From Bacteroidales bacterium (lineage in GTDB: Bacteria; Bacteroidota; Bacteroidia; Bacteroidales; FEN-979): 36,271 bases of DNA. The stretch covers positions 1 through 36,271 of the forward strand of contig JACZJJ010000074.1 in assembly GCA_014860625.1 (NCBI GenBank), read 5' to 3'. Below, in pieces: positions 1 to 8,100 of the stretch. Made by a program: the position numbers and the translations under genes. Below the pieces are notes generated by a model, which did not search any database, had not been told where the DNA came from, and was given only the letters and a program-made list of their open reading frames with translations. Each line of letters opens with the position of its first letter. Position 1 is the first letter of the stretch.

Positions 1-542
1 GAATAGGGATCGGCTTTCAGGATAGAGAGATGGCGAATGGCTTCGTACATCCGGTGGTCCCATGCCGAAGCAAACGCCTTGCTGCCTATTTCGCCAAAAC
101 GCTTCAGGTAGCCGGCATAGAGCGGATCTGCAATGATGGGCGCATGTCCGGCTGCTTCGTGAATGATATCCGGAGCCGAGGTGTAGCCGATCTGGTCGAC
201 CGGCCGGATATCGGCAGCGATGACCAGTACGTTGTAAGCCTGGAACTCCATAAAAGCGGACGGAGGGATGAAGCCATCCACCGCAACGGCAGCCCATCCG
301 ATCTCCCTGAGGATCCGGTTCATGCCATACATGTGGGGAATCGTATCGATGCTGATGCCGGTTTTACGCAATCCTTCCAGGTACGACCCGTGAGCTGCCT
401 TGCCCAGAAAATCGACATTCTGCCTCATGACATAGCGCCACACCGCATGATCCTGAGCCGTGTAACTGTTGTACGGCTGATCGATTACCAGGCTCAGCAG
501 GTGCTTCGGCAATCTTTCAAGAATTTCGTTCATCTCCATCAT
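1..542 (-). CDS. phhA: Aromatic amino acid (phenylalanine 4-) hydroxylase, 3' end outside window
   Basis: Translating the minus strand from ATG 542 gives 180 residues that run off the left edge without a stop. The fragment contains PDIIHEAAGHAP (His128 and His133), the HxxxxH iron-binding motif of pterin-dependent aromatic amino acid hydroxylases. These enzymes use Fe(II), O2 and tetrahydropterin to turn phenylalanine into tyrosine. The third iron ligand, a Glu, would lie beyond the edge. Position as the last visible gene of a homogentisate operon supports phenylalanine hydroxylation as the entry step. The start is ambiguous: ATGs at 542, 539 and 533 are all possible, with no clear ribosome binding site, and a heptamer repeat array lies directly upstream. 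Family membership is quite sure; substrate preference (Phe rather than Tyr or Trp) is inferred from the operon. Confidence 0.88.
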   Translation of the reverse strand, partial: MMEMNEILERLPKHLLSLVIDQPYNSYTAQDHAVWRYVMRQNVDFLGKAAHGSYLEGLRKTGISIDTIPHMYGMNRILREIGWAAVAVDGFIPPSAFMEFQAYNVLVIAADIRPVDQIGYTSAPDIIHEAAGHAPIIADPLYAGYLKRFGEIGSKAFASAWDHRMYEAIRHLSILKADPY

Positions 543-545
543 TTC

Positions 546-615
546 GCTGTTTGCTGTTCGCTGTTCGCTGTTCGCTGTTCGCTGTTCGCTGTTCGCTGTT
601 CGTTTTTCGTTTTTC
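546..615 (-). repeat. Heptamer tandem array between flavin reductase and hydroxylase genes
   Basis: On the plus strand: one GCTGTTT, seven exact GCTGTTC units (553-601), then two GTTTTTC units (602-615). On the coding strand these read GAACAGC and GAAAAAC. The array fills the gap from the flavin reductase stop codon (617-619) to the hydroxylase start (542). No spacers are present, so this is not a CRISPR array. Confidence 0.95.
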
Positions 616-616
616 G

Positions 617-1258
617 CTATTGGGGTTTGGCCAGCTCAAAAAGGGATTCTCCACTGGCACGCACGTAGTAATTGCCTCCCATGCGGCCGACCAGATCAAT
701 TTTCTGCGGATCTATCCGTCCCTTGCTGTCGAGGATCGCTGTATTTACATGCATCCTGATGATTTCGCAGATAACCAGGTTCCCCGCGCCGCCTTCAACC
801 CCTGTTTCCACAATATTCAATACCTTGCATTCGAACTGCACCGGCGACTCTTTGACCCTAAAGGGCTTGACCAGTTCGGAGGGCTCCATCGTAAATCCAA
901 CCATGTCAAACTCGTTCACTCCTTTGGCAAATTCGGCGCTGGAATCGTTCATCTTCTGCACCATCTCATAGTTTACCACATTGATCACTACCTCGGGCAC
1001 CTCTTTCACATTTTCGTAACTGTGTTTTGTGGTACTGTCGTGGCCACGCCGTGCCGGAGAGAAGATCAGAATCGGTGGATTGGCTCCGAAAGCATTGAAA
1101 AAGCTGAATGGTGAAAGGTTTGGTCGTCCCTCTTTGTCGATGGTACTTGCCAGGGCGATGGGACGCGGAGCCACAGCTCCCAGCATCGTTCCGTGAAATT
1201 CGGCAAGAGGTGTCTCTTTCGGGTTGAAGTGAATGTATTTGTCAGTGGTCGTATTCAT
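617..1258 (-). CDS. Flavin reductase-like FMN-binding split-barrel protein
   Basis: 213 residues, the usual size for the flavin reductase-like / FMN-binding split-barrel family. The conserved N-terminal part has APRPIALAST (about residues 30-39), followed by NLSPFSFFNAFGANPPILIFSP, typical of the flavin-binding strands. Members bind FMN and either reduce it with NAD(P)H for a partner oxygenase or act on other substrates. No partner flavin monooxygenase is visible here. It lies 15 nt downstream of the fah stop and upstream of the hydroxylase gene, so it is almost certainly co-transcribed with aromatic amino acid breakdown. Its role there is not evident from sequence; regenerating a reduced cofactor or an unrecognised ring-modifying step are both guesses. 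The stop codon sits at the edge of the heptamer array. Confidence 0.85.
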   Translation of the reverse strand: MNTTTDKYIHFNPKETPLAEFHGTMLGAVAPRPIALASTIDKEGRPNLSPFSFFNAFGANPPILIFSPARRGHDSTTKHSYENVKEVPEVVINVVNYEMVQKMNDSSAEFAKGVNEFDMVGFTMEPSELVKPFRVKESPVQFECKVLNIVETGVEGGAGNLVICEIIRMHVNTAILDSKGRIDPQKIDLVGRMGGNYYVRASGESLFELAKPQ

Positions 1259-1273
1259 GAATCGTTCGTTTCT

Positions 1274-2545
1274 CTATTTTGCCGGCAGAATCCGGGTTGT
1301 AACCTCTCCAAAACCAATGCGTAATCCCTCTCTCTCCGCATAGCCGCGCATGATGACGGTATCGTTGTCGTGGATGAATTTTCGTTCACTCCCATCGGGC
1401 ATCCCGACAGGCTTAGTTCCTTTCCATGCAATCTCCATCATGGAGCCAAACGAATCGGGAGTAGGGCCGCTGATGGTCCCGGAGGCGTACATATCGCCAA
1501 CATTGATGTTGCATCCGTTCACCGTTTGATGAGCCAGTTGCTGGGCCATGTTCCAATACATGAATTTGAAGTTGGAATGCGACACCAGGTGCTCAGCGCC
1601 TCCTTCAGGCCGGATCAGCACATCGAGCTGGATGTTGAGATTCCGTTCTCCGGATGTTTGCAGATACGGAAGCACGGCAGGCTCCTGTTTCGGTCCCTGA
1701 ACCCTGAAAGGCTCCAGGGCATCCAGGGTAACGACCCAGGGTGATGCCACTGATCCAAAATTCTTACCCAGGAACGGTCCCAGGGGCACATACTCCCATT
1801 TCTGAATGTCGCGTGCCGAGAGGTCGTTGAAGAGCACCAATCCAAAGATGTACTCTTCGGCATCTCTTACCGGAACAGATTCTCCCAGCGAGGTGCTTTT
1901 CCCGGCGATAAAAGCCATCTCCAGCTCAAAGTCGACCTGCTTGCTTGGGCCAAACTCAGGCAGTTCGGCATCGTCGGCTTTGGTTTGTCCTTTTGGCCTG
2001 TGAACGGGTGTTCCCGATACCACAATGGAAGAGCTCCTGCCGTGATATCCTACCGGGATATGCTTCCAGTTGGGGAGAAGCGCATTGGCCGGATCGCGAA
2101 ACATGATGCCCACGTTGGTAGCATGTTCGATGCTGGAGTAGAAGTCGGTATAATCCCCAACCTTAACAGGCAGCAACATCTCAACATCCTGAATGTCAAC
2201 AAGGATGGTACTGTGATCTTTTACCCTGTCGCGAAGAAAAGAGTTCCTTGCTTCAAACAGCTCCGAAAGCCTGTTCCGAACAGCTCTCCAGGTTGGTTTG
2301 CCCAATGAGATGAAGTTATTCAGTGAAGAGCTCAAAAACACATCCGGCTCAATGTGAAAGTCGTGAAAATAGCCCAGGGCAGCCAGGCTGTAAAGATCGA
2401 TCACAGTGTCGCCGATCCGCGATGCCGCCCGGGGAGAAAGGTCTTTGGTAAGGATGATCCCAAAGGGGATGTTCTGGATGGGAAAATCACTCCCCGGAGG
2501 TACCGGAAGCCAGGAGGAGAGGGAAGGATTGTTGGTATTGTTCAT
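1274..2545 (-). CDS. fah: Fumarylacetoacetase
   Basis: 423 residues when started at ATG 2545. An upstream in-frame ATG (2638) would add 31 residues translated from the repeat array and a hairpin, so it is rejected. The product hydrolyses 4-fumarylacetoacetate to fumarate and acetoacetate, the last step of tyrosine breakdown. Residues match the metal and catalytic sites of the eukaryotic-type enzyme: DFYSSIEHA (Asp134, His141), FELEM (Glu207, Glu209), FNDLSARD (Asp241) and FLGKNFG (Lys261), plus VGYHGRSSSIVVSGTP. Length fits the family. It follows hpd after a 139-nt junction holding two heptamer arrays and a hairpin, and is followed by the flavin reductase gene. A maleylacetoacetate isomerase, needed between HmgA and this enzyme unless the isomerisation occurs otherwise, is not in the window. 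Confidence 0.95.
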   Translation of the reverse strand: MNNTNNPSLSSWLPVPPGSDFPIQNIPFGIILTKDLSPRAASRIGDTVIDLYSLAALGYFHDFHIEPDVFLSSSLNNFISLGKPTWRAVRNRLSELFEARNSFLRDRVKDHSTILVDIQDVEMLLPVKVGDYTDFYSSIEHATNVGIMFRDPANALLPNWKHIPVGYHGRSSSIVVSGTPVHRPKGQTKADDAELPEFGPSKQVDFELEMAFIAGKSTSLGESVPVRDAEEYIFGLVLFNDLSARDIQKWEYVPLGPFLGKNFGSVASPWVVTLDALEPFRVQGPKQEPAVLPYLQTSGERNLNIQLDVLIRPEGGAEHLVSHSNFKFMYWNMAQQLAHQTVNGCNINVGDMYASGTISGPTPDSFGSMMEIAWKGTKPVGMPDGSERKFIHDNDTVIMRGYAEREGLRIGFGEVTTRILPAK

Positions 2546-2548
2546 TTG

Positions 2549-2590
2549 TTGTCGGTTGTCGGTTGTCGGTTGTCGGTTGTCGGTTGAGGG
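2549..2590 (-). repeat. Heptamer tandem array just upstream of fah
   Basis: Five exact TTGTCGG units (2549-2583) plus a degenerate TTGAGGG (2584-2590) on the plus strand; CCGACAA on the coding strand. The array ends 3 nt before the fah start codon. Confidence 0.95.
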
Positions 2591-2609
2591 GCGGGTTTGG
2601 AACCCGCCC
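2589..2609. repeat. Perfect GC-rich hairpin between hpd and fah
   Basis: GGGCGGGTT (2589-2597), a 3-nt loop TGG, then the exact complement AACCCGCCC (2601-2609): a 9-bp perfect stem. No T-run follows on either strand, and it lies inside an operon, so a dispersed palindromic (REP-like) element or an mRNA processing/stability hairpin is more likely than a terminator. It sits between two heptamer arrays. Confidence 0.85.
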
Positions 2610-2627
2610 TTACCAGGCCCCTCTCTC

Positions 2628-2683
2628 TCATTCCTCATTCGTCATTCGTCATTCGTAATTCGTCATTCGTAATTCGTAATTGA
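2628..2683 (-). repeat. Heptamer tandem array after the hpd stop codon
   Basis: Eight 7-nt units on the plus strand: TCATTCC, TCATTCG x3, TAATTCG, TCATTCG, TAATTCG, TAATTGA. The array begins 1 nt after the hpd stop codon (2685-2687, read on the minus strand). Confidence 0.95.
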
Positions 2684-2684
2684 T

Positions 2685-3815
2685 TTAAAGCGTTCCCCTG
2701 CTCTCCTGCTCGAGTTCAATGGATTCGAAAAGCGCTTTGAAATTTCCTTTCCCGAACGATTTCGCTCCTTTCCGCTGGATGATCTCGTAGAAAAGGGTAG
2801 GACGGTCTTCTACCGGTTTGGTGAAGATCTGCAGGAGGTAGCCTTCATCATCCCGGTCAACCAGGATACCCAGTTCGCGTAATGGGGTTAACGATTCATC
2901 GATCTCCCCTACCCTATCGAGAACAGTGTTGTAGTAAGTATCCGGAACCCGTAAAAATTCAACTCCGCGGTCGCGAAGCATGGTCACTGTTTCAATGATG
3001 TTTTTGGTAGCCATCGCCACATGCTGAACACCCGGTCCGTGGTAAAAGTCGATATACTCCTCGATCTGCGATTTTTTCTTTCCGTGAGCCGGCTCGTTGA
3101 TCGGAAATTTGATCCGGAAGTTATCGTTGGCCATCACCTTGCTCATCAACGCGGTATATTCGGTGGAGATATCTTTGTCGTCGAACGATATCAGTTGTCT
3201 GAACCCCATCACATCGGCGTAGAACTTCGCCCATACATCCATCTCATTCCAACCTACATTGCCAACCATATGGTCAACATAAAGCAGACCAACATCTTCC
3301 GGTTGATAAAGAGGTTCCCACGCGATATAACCTGGCATGAATATCCCGTTGTAGTTCCGTCTCTCTACAAAAAGGTGCACCGTTTCGCCATAGGTATGAA
3401 TCCCGGCAGTGACCACCTCTCCCAACTCGTCCTTTTCGGCCCGGGGCTCGGAATAGCTCCTTGCGCCCCGTTTAACGGTCTCTTCATACGACTTCCGGGC
3501 ATCATCCACCCAAAGGGCTACCACCTTTACGCCGTCGCCGTGAAGTTTGCAATGGTCTGCCACAGGAGACTCGGGAGTCAGAGCGGTGGTTAACACAAAG
3601 GTGATCTTATCCTGCCGGATGACATAGGAGGCCCGGTCTTTCAACCCGGTTTCAAGGCCTGCATAGGCCAATGGCTGAAACCCAAAGGCTGTCTGGTAAT
3701 AGTGCGCTGCCTGCTTGGCATTGCCCACATAAAATTCGACGTAATCGGTTCCGTTGATCGGCAAAAAATCGTTTTGGGTTTCGGGTTTCGGGTTTCGGGT
3801 TTGTTCTGCATTCAT
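2685..3815 (-). CDS. hpd: 4-hydroxyphenylpyruvate dioxygenase
   Basis: 376 residues; converts 4-hydroxyphenylpyruvate to homogentisate with Fe(II) and O2. It has two tandem vicinal-oxygen-chelate domains, with iron ligands in the C-terminal one: His182 (YVDHMVGNV), His265 (GPGVQHVAM) and Glu344 (LFYEIIQRKGA). The C-terminal helix region KGNFKALFESIE is conserved in the family. The fold begins near residue 16 (NDFLPINGTDYVEF). Residues 4-15 (EQTRNPKPETQN) are encoded by a heptamer array, and no other in-frame ATG precedes the conserved fold, so this odd N-terminus appears to be translated. The gene follows hmgA after 27 nt that are themselves heptamers. An aminotransferase supplying the substrate is not in the window. 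Confidence 0.95.
   Translation of the reverse strand: MNAEQTRNPKPETQNDFLPINGTDYVEFYVGNAKQAAHYYQTAFGFQPLAYAGLETGLKDRASYVIRQDKITFVLTTALTPESPVADHCKLHGDGVKVVALWVDDARKSYEETVKRGARSYSEPRAEKDELGEVVTAGIHTYGETVHLFVERRNYNGIFMPGYIAWEPLYQPEDVGLLYVDHMVGNVGWNEMDVWAKFYADVMGFRQLISFDDKDISTEYTALMSKVMANDNFRIKFPINEPAHGKKKSQIEEYIDFYHGPGVQHVAMATKNIIETVTMLRDRGVEFLRVPDTYYNTVLDRVGEIDESLTPLRELGILVDRDDEGYLLQIFTKPVEDRPTLFYEIIQRKGAKSFGKGNFKALFESIELEQESRGTL
3771..3805 (-). repeat. Heptamer array inside the hpd coding sequence
   Basis: Plus-strand units GTTTTGG, GTTTCGG x3 (3778-3798), GTTTGTT. It codes for residues 4-15 of the dioxygenase. Because 7 is not a multiple of 3, one unit more or less would put hpd out of frame. 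Confidence 0.9.
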
Positions 3816-3843
3816 ATTTCGTAATTCTTAATTCTTAATTCCT
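3816..3843 (-). repeat. Heptamer array filling the hmgA-hpd gap
   Basis: Four 7-nt units on the plus strand (ATTTCGT, AATTCTT, AATTCTT, AATTCCT). They run from immediately next to the hpd start codon (3813-3815) to the first base of the hmgA stop codon (3843-3845), so the intergenic gap is nothing but repeat. Confidence 0.85.
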
Positions 3844-5003
3844 CATCCCCCCAGCCACGACCTGTAATAATCAGGGTTCTCAAGGGCCATTGCCTGTTTT
3901 GTGATTTTCAGCGGTTTGAACGTATCTACCATCACGGCAAGCTCTTCCGTTCCTTTGGCTCCGATGCTTCGCTCCACGGCTCCGGGATGAGGGCCGTGCG
4001 GGATGCCGGTGGGGTGCAGGGTGATCATCCCCTGTTCAATGTTGTTGCGGCTCATGAAGTCGCCATCTACGTAGTAAAGAACTTCGTCGGAATCGACATT
4101 GCTGTGGTGGTATGGAGCGGGAATGCTGTCGGGGTGATAGTCGTACAACCTTGGTACAAACGCGCACATGACAAACGTAGGGGTTTCAAATGTCTGGTGC
4201 ACCGGAGGAGGCTGATGAAGCCGGCCGGTGATGGGTTCAAAATCGTGGATCGACAGGGCAAACGGGTAGTGGTAACCGTCCCAGCCAATCAGGTCGTAGG
4301 GATGGGAAGCGAAATGGTAGGGCCAGATGCGGTCGCTGCGTTTGATCTTTACCAGAAAATCGCCCTTTTCATCATGGGTCTCCAACCCGGCAGGAGGCCG
4401 GATGTCGCGCTCGCAAAAGGGGGAGTGCTCCATCAGTTGCCCAACCTTGTTCATGTATCTTTTTGGGAAACGCAGAGGAGTGAACGACTCAACGATGAAG
4501 AGCCGGTTGTCGGTTCCCTTGAATTCCATCTGGTAGATCACCCCGCGTGGAATCACCAGGTGATCGCCGTAGCTGAACGGGATGTTGCCGTACATGGTTC
4601 TCAAAACGCCTTCGCCACGATGGACAAAGATCATCTCATCGGCTCCCGAATTCTTGAAGAAATAGTCTTTCATCGATTTTCGGGGGGCAGCCAGTGAAAT
4701 ATGCAGGTCGCTGTTTACCAGCACCGGGATGCGGCTTTCGAGGTAGTCGTCAGCTGCAGGAACCTCCATTCCCTTGAAGCTGCGGTGCTGCATGTTCTGG
4801 TCGACGGCTATTTCAGGTGCAACGCAGCAGGACTCCCCAATGCGGTCGACCATCGTGGGAGGATGGCAATGGTAAACCAGGGAATAGGTGTCGGAGAAGC
4901 CCTCTGTCGACACCAGCTGCTCCGCATAGAGCCCTCCGTCGGGCTTCCTGAAAACGACATGGCGCTTTCTCGGAATCTGGCCAAGTGTTTGGTAATGTGG
5001 CAT
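3843..5003 (-). CDS. hmgA: Homogentisate 1,2-dioxygenase
   Basis: 386 residues; opens the homogentisate ring to 4-maleylacetoacetate using Fe(II) and O2. It is a cupin-fold protein, with the C-terminal metal region seen as PAPYHHSNVDSDEVLYYVDG (candidate ligands His299/His300 and Glu307) followed by TGIPHGPHPGAVERS (His336/His339). Which His is the ligand cannot be fixed by eye. N-terminal features such as YQTLGQIPRKRHVVFRKPDGGLYAEQL and FSDTYSLVYHCHPPT fit the HmgA family. It is the first gene of the operon, with its start 23 nt from a strong Bacteroidetes-type promoter. It is shorter than the roughly 430-440-residue proteobacterial enzyme, with no visible break. Confidence 0.93.
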   Translation of the reverse strand: MPHYQTLGQIPRKRHVVFRKPDGGLYAEQLVSTEGFSDTYSLVYHCHPPTMVDRIGESCCVAPEIAVDQNMQHRSFKGMEVPAADDYLESRIPVLVNSDLHISLAAPRKSMKDYFFKNSGADEMIFVHRGEGVLRTMYGNIPFSYGDHLVIPRGVIYQMEFKGTDNRLFIVESFTPLRFPKRYMNKVGQLMEHSPFCERDIRPPAGLETHDEKGDFLVKIKRSDRIWPYHFASHPYDLIGWDGYHYPFALSIHDFEPITGRLHQPPPVHQTFETPTFVMCAFVPRLYDYHPDSIPAPYHHSNVDSDEVLYYVDGDFMSRNNIEQGMITLHPTGIPHGPHPGAVERSIGAKGTEELAVMVDTFKPLKITKQAMALENPDYYRSWLGG

Positions 5004-5025
5004 GGTTTTTAAGCTAAATCTGTCA

Positions 5026-5056
5026 CAAATTTATATTAATTCTAAATAAAAACAAA
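5026..5056 (-). promoter_or_regulatory. Bacteroidetes-type promoter of the homogentisate operon
   Basis: Reading the minus strand: TTTG at 5056-5053 (-33 box), exactly 19 nt, then TAAATTTG at 5033-5026 (-7 box, consensus TAnnTTTG). Transcription should start near 5020, leaving a leader of under 20 nt before the hmgA ATG at 5003. Confidence 0.7.
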
Positions 5057-5072
5057 ATATAATTAAAAGTCG

Positions 5073-5080
5073 TACCTTTA
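5073..5080 (+). promoter_or_regulatory. Possible -7 box of the secreted Asp-box gene
   Basis: TACCTTTA matches TAnnTTTG except at the last base. No TTTG lies at the right distance upstream. It would give a leader of about 25 nt before ATG 5113 and would make 5004-5112 a divergent promoter region. Confidence 0.35.
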
Positions 5081-5112
5081 CGCTCCAAACCAAACCATCA
5101 TTTCCTTCGCTC

Positions 5113-8100
5113 ATGAAAAAATTATTCCTGATTTCCTTAGGACTGATCTTCACTGCATTAGCAGCAAATTCGCAGTCCGCAGAACCAACTATCGGTACCA
5201 CCACATCCTATTCCGAAAACCCTGTTTGGGTCTCGATGATGCAGGACCCCAACGCCAATTTCTTCGAAACGCAAAAAGCGTTCAACGAATACTGGAAAGA
5301 CCGCCCCATTACGAGAGGATGTGGCTGGAAGGTTTTCAAGCGCTGGGAATACATGATGCAGAGCCGCATCGCGGCCGATGGGATGGTGCCTCAACCAGGC
5401 GCCACCTACCAGGCTTATACGGACTACATCACAAACATCCGTTCCTCCGGCGGGGCGTGGACCAACCTGGGCCCATCCCAGATCCCAGCTCCGGGGCCTG
5501 CCGGATATGAAGGTCTTGGAAGGATAAACAATGTTGCCTTTCACCCCACAGATCCTGACACATGGTACATTGCAGCCCCTTCGGGCGGCATGTGGATGAC
5601 CAGCGACGGTGGTTCGACATGGGAGACCCATACGGATACCCTGCCAACACTCGGCGTATCTGCCATTGTGGTGGATTATACCAACCCCAGCATTATTTTT
5701 ATCGGATCCGGTGACCGGGATGCCGGGGATGCTCCCGGCCTTGGCATTTTCAAGAGCACCAACGGAGGACTAACCTGGGTTCAGTCGACGCTTGGCCTGG
5801 GAGAAAAAACCATCGGCGAGATCCTGATGCACCCGACCAATCACCTGATCATGCTGGCTGCTGCCAATGGAGGCATCTACCGCACGACTGACGGAGGAGC
5901 CAACTGGTCACTCTCTGCCACAGGCAACTTCAAGGACATTGATTTCAAGCCCAACGATCCCAATATTGTCTACGCCGCATCCGGCGCAAATTTCTACCGT
6001 TCGGCCGACAATGGCGTCACCTGGACCCAGATCAGCGCCGGCCTGACGGGCGGACAGCGCGGCACGATTGCCGTTACTGCTGCCAATCCTAATTATGTCT
6101 ATTTCGTTCAGTCCAACAACAGCAGCGGATTCAAAGGACTTTATCGTTCGGCCGATGCCGGTCTGACCTTCACCACCCGTTCCACCTCTCCGAACATCCT
6201 CGACTGGTCGTGCGACGGCTCCGGAACCGGTGGCCAGGGATGGTACGATCTTGCGCTGGAAGCCGATCCGTTGAATGCCGAAACCATTTACGTGGGCGGT
6301 GTTGACGTTTGGAAATCCACCAACGGCGGAACCACCTGGAATATTAACTCTCACTGGTACGGAGGATGCAGCGTGCCTGCCGTCCATGCCGACTGCCACA
6401 TGCTCAAGTTCTCGCCGGTAAACGGAAAGTTCTATGCCTGCAACGATGGAGGTATTTACAATACCAGCAATGGGGGAACCTCCTGGACAGATTACACCGA
6501 AACCATGACCATCGGCCAGATCTACAAACTGGGTCAGGCACAAACCGTGAAAGAGAAGGTGATCAACGGCTTCCAGGATAACGGGACCTATACCTACATG
6601 TTGCCCGAATGGCTGGCTACTGGAGGTGGCGACGGCATGGAGTGCGCCATCGACTACACCAATGCATCATGGACCTACCATACCATCTATTATGGAGATG
6701 TTTTTCGGAAATACAACAACAGCAACGAAAAGAAAATAGCCGGAAGCGGTACGTATGGCATCAACGAAAGTGGCGCCTGGGTAACACCGTTTATCCTGCA
6801 CGAGACTGATCCTGAAACGATGTTTCTGGGGATGAAAAACGTGTGGAGAAGTAACAACATCCAGGATAACACCATCTCCTGGACGAAAATATCTGATTTT
6901 GGGACCGGCAACAACTGTGTGGTGGTTGAGCAATCATCGGCCAATACGGATATCCTCTATGTTGCCAGGTATGACAACAGGGTTTTCCGCTCCGATAACT
7001 GCAATGATGCCAGCGTAAACTGGGTTGAGATCACCTCATTCCTACCGGCATCCGGGTACCCAACTGACATCGAGGCCCATCCTAGTGAAGCCGACGTTGT
7101 TTACATAACCATGGCTAACGGGGTGTTTAAATCTATCGACAAAGGGCTTAGCTGGACTGATATCACCGGCACTCTGCCCAACATCCATATCAGCACGATC
7201 GCTTATTACAAAAATGCCATGGAAGGACTCTATGTAGGCACCGATGCCGGCGTGTTCTACAAAGACGCTTCCATGACCGACTGGATTCCTTTCAGCGAAG
7301 GACTTCCGGTAAGTGTGAAGGTGACCGAGCTGGATATCTATTACGACAACGATTCGGTGTCAAGCGACGCCATCCGCGCCAGCTCTTACGGCCGGGGTCT
7401 CTGGGGATCGGATATGTACCATTCCGTTCCGGATGCTGACTTTTCAGCAGATAAAACAACCGTTCCCATCGGTTGCGGCGTCAACTTCACCGACCTCTCC
7501 AACGGGGTCCCCACTTCCTGGCAATGGACCTTTGAAGGCGGAACACCTGCATCATCCAATGAGAAACATCCGACAGATATCGTATACAATTCCACCGGAA
7601 CATTCTTGGTTAAACTGTTAGCTGCCAACGAGGCCGGATCCGACTCTCTCACCAAAACCGGGTACATCACGGTAAGCGACAACCTGCTTCCCGATGTGGA
7701 TTTCATGGCCAGTGTCAACGTGGTTTGTTCCAATGAACCGGTATACCTGACCGACCTTACCGAATACTGTCCTTCAGCCTGGAGCTGGTCCTTCTCGCCC
7801 AACAATGTGATCTACCTGCAGGGCACGAACTCAAACAGCCAGAATCCCGTGGTGATGTTCACCCAGAACGGATCTTACTCTGTGACACTGACAGCGACCA
7901 ACTCGGTTGGAACCTCCAGCACCACCAAAGAGGATTTCCTCATGAACGGAGGCTACCAGCTCCCCTTTACCGATGATTTCGAAGCCGGCTTCTCTGCACA
8001 ATTCTGGACCATCGACAATCCGGATAACCAGATGACCTGGGATACCATTTCGGTTCCCGGAACCTCCCCTGATAATAAGGCCGCCTGGATGAATTTCTAC

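Noticed and set aside
30-1114. Open frames on the plus strand, opposite to the hydroxylase and flavin reductase genes, with SLFAVRC repeats
   Set aside because: They are antisense to clear enzymes; the repeated peptide is only the heptamer array being read through in three frames.
2589-2609. Rho-independent terminator
   Set aside because: GC-rich stem but no T-run on either strand, and it lies between two genes of the same pathway operon.
2546-2638. 31-residue N-terminal extension of fumarylacetoacetase
   Set aside because: It would be translated from the array and hairpin only, and the conserved protein begins right after ATG 2545.
5158-5650. Minus-strand frames within the start of the Asp-box gene
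   Set aside because: Shadows of a gene with signal peptide, many motif repeats and a sorting domain on the plus strand.
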